Of a stretch of 15,495 bases of DNA, positions 5,159 through 12,267 are shown piece by piece. The notes below the pieces were generated by a model. It did no database searches and had not been told where the DNA came from. It worked only from the letters and a program-made list of their open reading frames with translations. The position numbers and the translations under genes are program-made. The stretch spans positions 4,459 to 19,953 of the forward strand of contig DJAA01000057.1 in the NCBI GenBank assembly GCA_002428085.1. Direction: 5' to 3'. This DNA is from Sulfurimonas sp. UBA6014. GTDB taxonomy: Bacteria; Campylobacterota; Campylobacteria; Campylobacterales; Sulfurimonadaceae. Position 1 is the stretch's first letter. Each line of letters begins with the position of its first letter.

Positions 5159-6499
5159 ATGAAATTATTTGGAACAGATGGTGTACGAGGAGAGGCTGGT
5201 TCGTTTTTGAGTGCACAACTTGCATTGAGAGTTGCGATGGCCGCTGGAATTTATTTTAAGAACCATTCAAAATCGAATAAAATTTTAATTGGTAAAGATA
5301 CAAGAAGAAGCGGCTATATGATAGAAAATGCCATTGTGAGTGGTTTGACGGCTATTGGCTATGATGTTATCCAAGTTGGTCCTATGCCTACACCTGCAAT
5401 AGCTTTTATCACTGAAAATATGCGTTGTGATGCAGGGATCATGATTAGTGCTTCTCATAATTCGTATGAAGACAATGGCATCAAATTTTTTGATGGGCGA
5501 GGTGATAAACTCTCAAGTGAAGTCGAGTGTGAAATTGAGGCTATTTATCAAAATGATGAACTTTTACTTGATGCGCAAGCTACAGAAAAAAATATAGGTA
5601 AAGCTAAAAGAATTGATGATGTCATAGGACGCTATATCGTTCAACTCAAAAATTCTTTTCCAAGAGAGCTTTCGCTTCAGGGGATGCGAATTGTACTTGA
5701 TGCTGCAAATGGCGCAGGTTATAAGGTTGGACCGACGGTTTTTGAAGAGCTTGGAGCAGATGTTATTGTTCTCCATGACAAGCCTGATGGATTTAACATA
5801 AACGAAGGATGTGGAGCCCTTCAGCCAAAAGATTTGTGTGAGGGTGTTGTGAAATTTAGAGCTGATTTGGGAATTGCACTCGATGGGGATGCTGATAGAC
5901 TTGTGGTGGTGGATGAGAAGGGAGAAGTTGTTGATGGCGATCAGCTTTTGGGCGCACTGGCATCGTACATGAACGACAGGGGGACTTTAAGAGGGGGTGC
6001 GATGGTTGCTACTGTTATGAGTAACCAAGGACTTGAAGACTACTTGCATGGCAAAGGACTCAAATTATTTCGTTCCGATGTAGGTGATAAAAATGTTTTA
6101 GAAATCATGAAAAAAGAGAATATAAACTTTGGGGGAGAACAAAGTGGTCATGTTATAGTAAGTGATTTTGCTAAGACTGGAGATGGGCTAGTGTGTGCCC
6201 TCCAAGTGTTAGCGCTTCTCATTCGTACCCAGCAGAAAGCTTCTAAAGTATTGCGTCCATTTGATCTTTACCCTCAAAAACTTGTAAATTTAAATATTAA
6301 GGTCAAAAAACCACTCCATACGATAGTGGGACTTTCGGAAAAACTCAAAGATTTAGATGAAAAACATATCCGCCATCTTATCCGTTATTCGGGGACAGAA
6401 AATAAGCTAAGAATATTGCTAGAAGCCAAAGATGCCAAAATAATGAATGCAAACATGGATGACATAGTGGAATTTTTTCAAAAAGATTTAAATGCCTAG
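5159..6499 (+). CDS. glmM: Phosphoglucosamine mutase
   Basis: Converts glucosamine-6-phosphate to glucosamine-1-phosphate, feeding UDP-GlcNAc synthesis for peptidoglycan and lipopolysaccharide. The 446 residues have the four expected sites: the phosphoserine loop ISASHN (96-101, active S99), the metal loop DGDADR (in GIALDGDADRLVV), the sugar-recognition GGEQSGH, and the C-terminal phosphate-binding RYSGTENKLRI. The start MKLFGTDGVRGEAG is the family N terminus. The open frame begins 9 codons earlier, at 5132, but that ATG abuts the predicted -10, so I use 5159, which has a weak GGA about 8 bases upstream. The last 8 bases overlap lspA. It heads a two-gene cell-envelope operon. Confidence 0.96.
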   Translation: MKLFGTDGVRGEAGSFLSAQLALRVAMAAGIYFKNHSKSNKILIGKDTRRSGYMIENAIVSGLTAIGYDVIQVGPMPTPAIAFITENMRCDAGIMISASHNSYEDNGIKFFDGRGDKLSSEVECEIEAIYQNDELLLDAQATEKNIGKAKRIDDVIGRYIVQLKNSFPRELSLQGMRIVLDAANGAGYKVGPTVFEELGADVIVLHDKPDGFNINEGCGALQPKDLCEGVVKFRADLGIALDGDADRLVVVDEKGEVVDGDQLLGALASYMNDRGTLRGGAMVATVMSNQGLEDYLHGKGLKLFRSDVGDKNVLEIMKKENINFGGEQSGHVIVSDFAKTGDGLVCALQVLALLIRTQQKASKVLRPFDLYPQKLVNLNIKVKKPLHTIVGLSEKLKDLDEKHIRHLIRYSGTENKLRILLEAKDAKIMNANMDDIVEFFQKDLNA

Positions 6500-6947
6500 C
6501 GTTTCATTACGACTGAGTGCGATATTATCGCTAGCGATGGTTGGTGTGTTTATAGTTGATCAAAATATTAAAATGCTTTTTGTTGAGGGGTTTCGTTACT
6601 ACACAGAGTGTATAGATTTTATTTTGGTGTATAACAAAGGCGTTGCTTTTTCTATGTTTGCGTTTTTGGATGCATATTTAAAATATATACAAATTGTTCT
6701 TGTTATGGGAATTCTTGGCTATGTGATTTATTTGAAAAAATTATGTTATGCTTTTCCAGCAGGACTTATGCTCGGCGGTGCTTTTTCAAATATTTATGAT
6801 AGATTTATTCATGGCGGCGTTGTCGATATGGTTTACTGGCACTGCGGATTTGATTTTGCAGTGTTTAATTTCGCAGATGTCATGATAGACCTTGCTGTTG
6901 TTTGGATTTTAGTACTAAACTACAAAGAAAAGTGGTGTCGAGGTTGA
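6492..6947 (+). CDS. lspA: Lipoprotein signal peptidase (signal peptidase II)
   Basis: Inner-membrane aspartic protease that cleaves the signal peptide from diacylglyceryl prolipoproteins. The 151 residues contain four hydrophobic segments (about 8-23, 60-80, 86-98, 128-143) and the family motifs FIVDQNIK (20-27), YNKGVAFSM (47-55), GGAFSNIYDR (95-104), GGVVDM (108-113) and FNFADV (125-130). The catalytic aspartates are D112 and D129. The start ATG overlaps the end of glmM by 8 bases in another frame, so it must be translated from the glmM message. At 151 residues it is a little shorter than the E. coli enzyme (164) but complete. Confidence 0.95.
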   Translation: MPSVSLRLSAILSLAMVGVFIVDQNIKMLFVEGFRYYTECIDFILVYNKGVAFSMFAFLDAYLKYIQIVLVMGILGYVIYLKKLCYAFPAGLMLGGAFSNIYDRFIHGGVVDMVYWHCGFDFAVFNFADVMIDLAVVWILVLNYKEKWCRG

Positions 6948-7048
6948 GTGTAAAAATACCCAATAAGAGAAAAAAAGGTAACTAAAAGCACTTTTTGGAT
7001 AATATTGTTCAAAATAATAGTTAAAATTAACAAAAATAAAGGAAATTG
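6948..7048 (+). promoter_or_regulatory. AT-rich gap with possible tig promoter
   Basis: These roughly 100 bases between lspA and tig hold no open frame of note. A TAAAAT hexamer at 7022-7027, within the small dyad GTTAA-AA-TTAAC (7020-7031), is the best -10 candidate, but would give a leader of only about 15 bases. AAAGGA at 7038-7043 is the tig ribosome binding site. No stem with a T run closes the glmM-lspA transcript, so read-through into tig is possible. Confidence 0.3.
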
Positions 7049-8350
7049 ATGCAAATCAAATCAAATAAAATAGATGGTGCAAATGCTGAGATTATAGCGA
7101 CAATCTCTATGCAAGAAGTCAATACTAACGTGGAAAAAATTGCTAAAGAATTAACTAAAACTGCAAAAATTGATGGGTTTCGTAAGGGTAAGGTTCCAGC
7201 ATCTGCTGTGAAAAAGCAATATGGTGAACGTTTAGTTCAAGATGCTGAGGCTGAGGCGCTTCGTGATGTTCTTACGAAAGGTTTAGCAGAGTTGAATATA
7301 ACAAAAGAGTCTTTAATCGGAGAGCCTAATGTTACAAAATTTGACAAAAGCAGTGACAAAATTGAAGTAGCAGTAAGAGTTGCCATGCGCCCTCAGATAG
7401 ATTTGGGTGAGTATGCTTCCATGGTTGCACCATTTGACAAACCTGTTGTTGCTGATGCAGATATTGAAAAAAGAATCATAGACTTAGCGCAAGGGCAAGC
7501 TAATCTTGTTGATGTTGAAAAAAATCGTAAGTTAGTTGCGGGTGATATAGCTGTTATCGATTTTGAAGGTTCTGTGGATGGCGTTTTGTTTGATGGTGGC
7601 ACAGCGAAAGATTTTCCTCTCACCCTTGGTTCAGGTCAATTTATCCCTGGTTTTGAAGAACAAGTTATCGGGCTAAAGAGAGATGATGAAGCGGTAGTTA
7701 AAGTGACTTTCCCTCAAAATTATGGTGGTAAAGAGCTCGCTGGCAAAGATGCAGAGTTTAAAGTCAAAGTCAACAAAATCCAAGTCAAAGAAGAGATACA
7801 AATCGACGATGCACTTGCTGCTAAAATGCTTCCAGGTGAAGAAGATAACTCTGTGGCAAAATTAAAAGAATTAGTTAAAAATCAGCTTGAAAACGAAGCA
7901 TTAGCAAAACTCTACAACGAAACTATGAAGCCAGCTCTTTTAGAGTCTTTGGTAGAAGGGATCAATTTTGACTTGCCAGAATTTGTAGTCGAACAAGAGA
8001 TTGATATGGCTCTCAACAAAGCAGCAACAAGCATGAGCGAAGATGAGATTAATGAGCTTCGACAAAATAGTGATAAATTAACTACTCTTCGTGAGAGTTT
8101 CCGCGAAGATGCTTCAAAAAGTGTCAAAGCTACTTTTATCATTGACTCTTTAGCGCAGGCTGAGAGTGTTAAAGTCTCTGAACAAGAAGTGATGCAAACT
8201 ATTTATTATGAAGCGATGCAAATGGGTCAAGACCCTCAAAAAGCGTATGAGCACTACAAGGCGTCGGGTTATATTCCAGCTATTCAGATGTCAATGGTTG
8301 AGGACAAAGTTCTCTCAAAAATTCTCAATACTAAGATAAAAAAGGTTTAA
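7049..8350 (+). CDS. tig: Trigger factor (ribosome-associated chaperone and peptidyl-prolyl isomerase)
   Basis: Binds the ribosome exit tunnel and shelters nascent chains. The 433 residues show three domains. The N-terminal ribosome-binding domain carries the signature GFRKGKVP (43-50). The FKBP-type PPIase domain spans roughly 160-248 (GDIAVIDFEGSVDG, QFIPGFEEQVIG, FPQNYGGKELAGK). The C-terminal substrate-binding arms are long, charged and helical. The start is the ATG at 7049: AAAGGA sits 5 bases before it, and an immediately upstream TTG in frame (7046) is too close to that site. The stop is 4 bases before clpP. The tig-clpP pairing is widespread in bacteria and links nascent-chain folding with degradation. 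Confidence 0.96.
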   Translation: MQIKSNKIDGANAEIIATISMQEVNTNVEKIAKELTKTAKIDGFRKGKVPASAVKKQYGERLVQDAEAEALRDVLTKGLAELNITKESLIGEPNVTKFDKSSDKIEVAVRVAMRPQIDLGEYASMVAPFDKPVVADADIEKRIIDLAQGQANLVDVEKNRKLVAGDIAVIDFEGSVDGVLFDGGTAKDFPLTLGSGQFIPGFEEQVIGLKRDDEAVVKVTFPQNYGGKELAGKDAEFKVKVNKIQVKEEIQIDDALAAKMLPGEEDNSVAKLKELVKNQLENEALAKLYNETMKPALLESLVEGINFDLPEFVVEQEIDMALNKAATSMSEDEINELRQNSDKLTTLRESFREDASKSVKATFIIDSLAQAESVKVSEQEVMQTIYYEAMQMGQDPQKAYEHYKASGYIPAIQMSMVEDKVLSKILNTKIKKV

Positions 8351-8354
8351 TACA

Positions 8355-8945
8355 ATGAGTTATATCCCTTATGTAGTAGAAAAAACAGGCAGAGGAGAGC
8401 GTTCGTATGATATTTATTCTCGCCTTTTAAAAGATAGAATTGTTATGTTAAGTGGAGAAGTTGATGACCAAGTTGCCTCCTCTATCGTGGCACAATTTTT
8501 ATTTTTAGAAGCGGAAGACCCTGAAAAAGATATCTATTTTTATATCAACTCTCCAGGGGGAGTAGTCACTGCTGGCATGGCTATTTATGACACTATGAAC
8601 TATATTCGCCCTAAAGTTGCTACGATTTGTATAGGTCAAGCTGCTTCCATGGGTGCATTTTTGCTCTCTTCGGGTGAGAAAGGGAAGCGTTATGCTCTCC
8701 CTCATGCTCGCATCATGATTCATCAACCGCTCGGTGGAGCAAGAGGTCAAGCGACAGATATCGCTATTCAAGCAAAAGAAATTTTGCGCATGAAAGCAGA
8801 GCTCAACGAACTTATCGCAAAACATACGGGACAGAGTGTTGAGACCGTAGAAAAAGATACAGACCGTGATAATTTTATGAGTGCACAAGAGGCACTTTCA
8901 TATGGGATGATTGATGAAGTTTTGGTAAAAAGTAATAAAGAATAA
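8355..8945 (+). CDS. clpP: ATP-dependent Clp protease proteolytic subunit
   Basis: Self-compartmentalised serine protease whose 14-mer barrel works with ClpX or ClpA. The 196 residues have the full catalytic triad: S98 in GQAASMGAFLL, H123 in MIHQPLGG and D172 in DRDNFMS. Other family marks are INSPGG (64-69) and the N-terminal MSYIPYVVEKTGRGERSYDIYSRLL, in which the short propeptide is essentially absent. The start has AAAGG inside the end of tig, about 10 bases upstream. The TAA stop forms part of the TAAGGAG that serves as the ribosome binding site for the next gene. No ClpX or ClpA gene is in the window. Confidence 0.97.
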   Translation: MSYIPYVVEKTGRGERSYDIYSRLLKDRIVMLSGEVDDQVASSIVAQFLFLEAEDPEKDIYFYINSPGGVVTAGMAIYDTMNYIRPKVATICIGQAASMGAFLLSSGEKGKRYALPHARIMIHQPLGGARGQATDIAIQAKEILRMKAELNELIAKHTGQSVETVEKDTDRDNFMSAQEALSYGMIDEVLVKSNKE

Positions 8946-8954
8946 GGAGTTACA

Positions 8955-10025
8955 ATGGCAGGCACATTAAGAAGTAGAAGTCGCCGTAATATTAACGATT
9001 TAGCATCAGACTCTGTTGCAACTAAAATGCTTGGAATAGATTCTCCCTCAAGTGATTTAGAGATATATTCAAAAGAGGTGTTAAATTCACTTATTAATGA
9101 CAACTTGCCTCCAACTCCAAATAATTTTTCACTCTATTTTGATAGATTGCTTGAAAATAAGAGTGAAAATCTTCGTAAACAAATCCACTCCATTCTTGAA
9201 CTTGAAGAGAGTAATGATGCTGAAAATACCATTACACTTGAGCAAAATCTAAAAAAAGGTTTTTCGTCTATAAAAAATATTTTAGGAGTTACTGCAAATC
9301 TCTATAAAAATGTGAGTTTAATGACTAAAATACTTGAAAAAAGAAAAAGCGAATTCACGGAACTTTCAGATATTGCCTCCAGTGCAATACTTGTTGGGTC
9401 TATAGAATCAGATATTTTAAAACTCAATTCTATTTTGAAAAAACAAAATTTACAGATGAAAACTCTTTATGACGAAACAGCAGAAATTGTCAAAAGTGTT
9501 GAAAATGAAACAATTTTTGATAATCAATTTGGAGTCTATAACAAAAGATTTCTCCTTGCAAAAATACAACAAGAAGTTGAACTTATCAATGAGTTCAAGC
9601 ATAAAAGTTCTCTTATCATGATAGAACTCTCTCGAGAGCTAAAGCAAAATGTCGCAAATGATAAGGCGATTATGCTTATGACAAGAACTATTGCAAGATT
9701 GCTTTTGAAAACTTCAAGACGCAGCGATATTGTTGCTCATTATGGAGGCGGTGTATTTGCTATGCTTTTAAAACATACGGATATAGAGAGTGCTCAAAGA
9801 GCATCCGAGAGGCTAGCAGAGTTAGTGTCTAACAGCAATTTCTTTTTATCAGACCGTGAGGTATTGCTGAAGATATCTATTGGTATTACCAATATTGACA
9901 CCCATTTTACTGTTGATGAAATTGTTGTAAGTGCTATGGATGGGATACAACAGGCGTATCTAAACCCTAAGGTTGATTTTGCAGTTTCTCTTCGAAGCAA
10001 TCAAGTGGTAAAAGAAAAAAAGTAG
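8955..10025 (+). CDS. Degenerate GGDEF-domain protein, probably not a cyclase
   Basis: The 356 residues lack signal peptide or membrane helix, so it is cytosolic. A basic N terminus (RSRSRR) is followed by LPPTPNNFSLYFDRLLE (51-67), a motif often seen N-terminal in diguanylate cyclases (PPTPxNYxLWY). A coiled, K/E/L-rich linker (about 95-185) comes next, then a GGDEF fold: DNQFGVYNKRF (189-199, for DxLTGLxNRR), SSLIMIELS (218-226) and HYGGGVFAMLL (262-272). The signature reads GGGVF instead of GGDEF/GGEEF and the first metal-binding Asp position reads Glu, so c-di-GMP synthesis is unlikely. RRSD (255-258) keeps the RxxD inhibitory-site motif at the correct 5-residue spacing, suggesting it could bind c-di-GMP as an effector. 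An excellent TAAGGAG site (8943-8949) overlaps the clpP stop, so it belongs to the tig-clpP-def operon. Domain assignment confident; function inferred. Confidence 0.85.
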   Translation: MAGTLRSRSRRNINDLASDSVATKMLGIDSPSSDLEIYSKEVLNSLINDNLPPTPNNFSLYFDRLLENKSENLRKQIHSILELEESNDAENTITLEQNLKKGFSSIKNILGVTANLYKNVSLMTKILEKRKSEFTELSDIASSAILVGSIESDILKLNSILKKQNLQMKTLYDETAEIVKSVENETIFDNQFGVYNKRFLLAKIQQEVELINEFKHKSSLIMIELSRELKQNVANDKAIMLMTRTIARLLLKTSRRSDIVAHYGGGVFAMLLKHTDIESAQRASERLAELVSNSNFFLSDREVLLKISIGITNIDTHFTVDEIVVSAMDGIQQAYLNPKVDFAVSLRSNQVVKEKK

Positions 10026-10029
10026 ATTT

Positions 10030-10548
10030 ATGATGTTGAGTATTGTCGAATATCCAGATAAAAAATTAAAAGAAAAATCCTCTCCTGTCGAAGTTTTTGA
10101 TAAAGAATTACATGCACTTTTGGATGGGATGTATGACGCCATGATGGCATCCAACGGCATCGGACTCGCCGCTATTCAGGTCGCTCATGCAAAGCGGGCT
10201 TTGATTTTATCCATCCCTGATGAGAATTCTGAGCAATCAAAAGAGAACCTTATCGAGATGATTAATCCCGTCATGACACACAAACGCGGAGAAACTGTTT
10301 ACCAAGAGGGGTGTTTGAGTGTTCCGAGTTTTTATGAAGATATCATAAGATATGAAACGATAAAAATAAATTACCAAGATAGAGATGGAAATACAAAACA
10401 ATTAGAGGCCGATGGACTTTTAAGTATCGCTATTCAGCATGAAATGGATCATCTCGAGGGTATTTTATTTATCGATAAACTCTCCTATTCACGAAGAAAA
10501 AAATTCGAAAAAGAGTATAAAAGAGCGCAAAAAGAGAAAAAAATATGA
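10030..10548 (+). CDS. def: Peptide deformylase
   Basis: Fe(II)/Zn metallo-hydrolase that removes the N-formyl group from new proteins. The 172 residues contain all three motifs: GIGLAAIQ (43-50), EGCLS (93-97, metal ligand C95) and QHEMDH (136-141, ligands H137 and H141, catalytic E138). The lysine-rich C-terminal tail (RRKKFEKEYKRAQKEKK) is common in this phylum. Two adjacent ATGs (10030, 10033) are possible starts and nothing separates them. The upstream AAAAAAAGTAG lacks a strong Shine-Dalgarno, so translation is probably coupled to the GGDEF gene that ends 4 bases before. It acts in the same nascent-chain pathway as trigger factor in this operon. Confidence 0.96.
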   Translation: MMLSIVEYPDKKLKEKSSPVEVFDKELHALLDGMYDAMMASNGIGLAAIQVAHAKRALILSIPDENSEQSKENLIEMINPVMTHKRGETVYQEGCLSVPSFYEDIIRYETIKINYQDRDGNTKQLEADGLLSIAIQHEMDHLEGILFIDKLSYSRRKKFEKEYKRAQKEKKI

Positions 10549-10552
10549 CACA

Positions 10553-10592
10553 TTGCCATATTTTTCATTTTCCCCAATAATCTTGCTAGAGT
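10553..10592 (+). promoter_or_regulatory. Weak promoter candidates ahead of comM
   Basis: After def there is TTGCCA (10553-10558), with ATAATC 18 bases on (10577-10582). There is also TGCTAGAGT (10584-10592), an extended -10 of the TG-N-TANANT type like those before speE and glmM. Either would start a transcript carrying the hairpin series that follows. The comM gene could equally be read through from def. Confidence 0.28.
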
Positions 10593-10613
10593 TTTTCGTA
10601 GCTTCAAAGGGTT

Positions 10614-10676
10614 GCAGGACGAAGAGTCCCTGCCGCTAAAACAGACGTGTTCGTTTTAGTGCGTAACATCAGTTAC
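10614..10676 (+). other. Series of three hairpins in the def-comM gap (possible structured leader or terminator)
   Basis: Three stems lie in a row. GCAGGAC (10614-10620) / GTCCCTGC (10626-10633) has 7 pairs, a one-base bulge and loop GAAGA. CTAAAAC (10636-10642) / GTTTTAG (10653-10659) has 7 pairs and a 10-base loop. GTAAC (10663-10667) / GTTAC (10672-10676) has 5 pairs and loop ATCA. The comM ribosome binding site AAAGG (10684-10688) comes 8 bases later. I match it to no riboswitch or RNA family known to me. It may be the 5' untranslated region of comM or the 3' end of the tig-def transcript. Confidence 0.45.
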
Positions 10677-10695
10677 AAATAAAAAAGGTTAGAAA

Positions 10696-12204
10696 ATGAA
10701 ACAAGTAAGTTGTGCAACTTATGAGGGACTTGATGCAAAAGTTGTTCAAGTTGAGTCAACTCTCACTAAAGGTCTCCCCTCTTTTTCGATAGTTGGCATG
10801 GCAAACACCGCTATAACTGAGGCAAAAGAGCGTGTGAAATCAGCACTCTTGAGCAATGAATTTTCTTTTCCTCCAAAACGTATCACCATTAACCTCGCTC
10901 CAAGTGACGTTCGCAAAGAGGGTTCACAGTTTGATTTGAGCATTGCTTTGATGATAGCTCTCGACCATGTGCAAAGTAATTTTGATGACTGGTTTGTTTT
11001 TGGTGAGTTGGGACTTGATGGAAGCGTCAAAGAAAATCTACACCTCTACCCGCTCATGCTCTCCCTTGCCAATCAACATATCATAAAAAAAGTCATCGTC
11101 CCTCATGATGCTCTTACAAAACTCTCAAAAATACCAAATCTAGAACTCTATGGTGTCAAAACACTAAGCGAAGCCATGAACTTGCTTCAAAATCAAGAAA
11201 CTGCCCAGCCTAATACGGATGATGGTGGTATTGAGTATCCATTTTATGAGATTGATGGTGAGAAATATTATTATGCAAAAGAGTATGAAGAGGACTTTAT
11301 AGATGTAAAAGGGCAAGAAGTTGCTAAGAGAGCCACGCTGATTTGCGCGGCAGGATTTCATAATATCATTTATGAGGGGAGTCCTGGCTGCGGTAAAAGT
11401 ATGATTGCAAAAAGGCTCAGATATATTTTGCCGCCTATGAGTATGAGTGAAATACTTGATGTTGCAAAACTTGATGCCCTTGATTTAAGAGAGCCACAAT
11501 TTAAGCCACAACGAAATATCCGCTCCCCGCACCACTCTTCAACTTTGGCGAGTGTCTTTGGCGGAGGTTCGCATAAAGCGATGATTGGAGAAGTGGGCTT
11601 GGCGCATAAAAGTGTCCTTTTTTTTGACGAGTTGCCGCATTTTTCCAAGAGTGTTTTAGAGGCTTTGCGTGAACCCATGGAGGATGCTAAAATAAGAATC
11701 TCTCGCGTAAACTCCAAAGTAGAATACCCTGCAGATTTTTTATTTGTAGGGGCGATGAACCCTTGTCCGTGCGGAAATTTGCTCAGTGCCTCCAAAGAGT
11801 GCAGATGCAACGAACTTGAGATTGCACGGTATAAAAGCAGACTCTCCGACCCCTTTTTGGACCGCATAGATTTAAACGTCGTCATGCAAAATGTGAGTGC
11901 CGAAGATACGCCGAGTTACTCTTCGATAGAGCTGCATAAAATGGTGGTTGGTGCGCACAAAATTGCAAAAAATAGAGGACAAAAAAATTTTAATGCAAAG
12001 CTCAGCGACAAAGAAATTGAGCAATATTGCGTTCTCACCCAAGAGGCTAAAAATGTTTTAGACATGGCAACAAACAGATTTGCTCTCTCTTTTAGAAGCA
12101 TAAAAAAGATTCAAAAAGTAAGCCGAACCATCGCTGATTTGGACAAAAGCGAGATGATAGAAAAAAAACATGTGCTTGAAGCGTTGAGTTATAGAAGAAG
12201 ATGA
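10696..12204 (+). CDS. comM: ComM/YifB family Mg-chelatase-like AAA+ ATPase
   Basis: In naturally competent bacteria ComM is a hexameric helicase that promotes branch migration during integration of transformed DNA; this role is known from other species and inferred here. The 502 residues have the family order. An N-terminal Lon-like fold (about 1-165) carries LPSFSIVGMANTAITEAKERVKSAL-type residues at 27-51 and INLAPSDVRKEG (65-76). The AAA+ module has Walker A GSPGCGKS (228-235) and Walker B VLFFDE (307-312). NPCPCGN...CRC supplies four cysteines (357, 359, 369, 371), a likely metal knuckle, followed by RLSDPFLDRIDL (382-393). A C-terminal helical lid (about 420-502) ends in LEALSYRRR. AAAGG lies 7 bases before the ATG. 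The order tig-clpP-def-comM matches H. pylori as I recall. No other competence genes are in view. Confidence 0.93.
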   Translation: MKQVSCATYEGLDAKVVQVESTLTKGLPSFSIVGMANTAITEAKERVKSALLSNEFSFPPKRITINLAPSDVRKEGSQFDLSIALMIALDHVQSNFDDWFVFGELGLDGSVKENLHLYPLMLSLANQHIIKKVIVPHDALTKLSKIPNLELYGVKTLSEAMNLLQNQETAQPNTDDGGIEYPFYEIDGEKYYYAKEYEEDFIDVKGQEVAKRATLICAAGFHNIIYEGSPGCGKSMIAKRLRYILPPMSMSEILDVAKLDALDLREPQFKPQRNIRSPHHSSTLASVFGGGSHKAMIGEVGLAHKSVLFFDELPHFSKSVLEALREPMEDAKIRISRVNSKVEYPADFLFVGAMNPCPCGNLLSASKECRCNELEIARYKSRLSDPFLDRIDLNVVMQNVSAEDTPSYSSIELHKMVVGAHKIAKNRGQKNFNAKLSDKEIEQYCVLTQEAKNVLDMATNRFALSFRSIKKIQKVSRTIADLDKSEMIEKKHVLEALSYRRR

Positions 12205-12267
12205 ATTGCATGGGACTTCTTCTTCAACCCAAAACAGGCTCACGATAGGCTTCGCCAGTGTTTATTT
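12205..12267. other. Short convergent gap between comM and metH
   Basis: Sixty-three bases separate the tail-to-tail genes. GAAGAAG at the very end of comM (12194-12200) can pair with CTTCTTC at 12216-12222. GGC-TTC-GCC (12248-12256) forms a mini-hairpin followed by AGTGTTTATTTTT, the nearest thing here to a terminator for comM. For metH the minus strand offers no T run. Both structures are weak. Confidence 0.3.

Noticed and set aside
10439..10639. A 66-residue + strand frame starting inside def and running into the gap.
   Set aside because: It overlaps the conserved QHEMDH end of def in another frame, has a Lys/Ser-rich non-protein-like start and no ribosome binding site.
10614..10676. Guanidine-II (mini-ykkC) riboswitch, small SRP RNA or integron attC site in the def-comM gap.
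   Set aside because: The loops are GAAGA, a 10-mer and ATCA, not paired ACGR tetraloops; no GGAA-type SRP loop; no RYYYAAC/GTTRRRY core pair at attC spacing.
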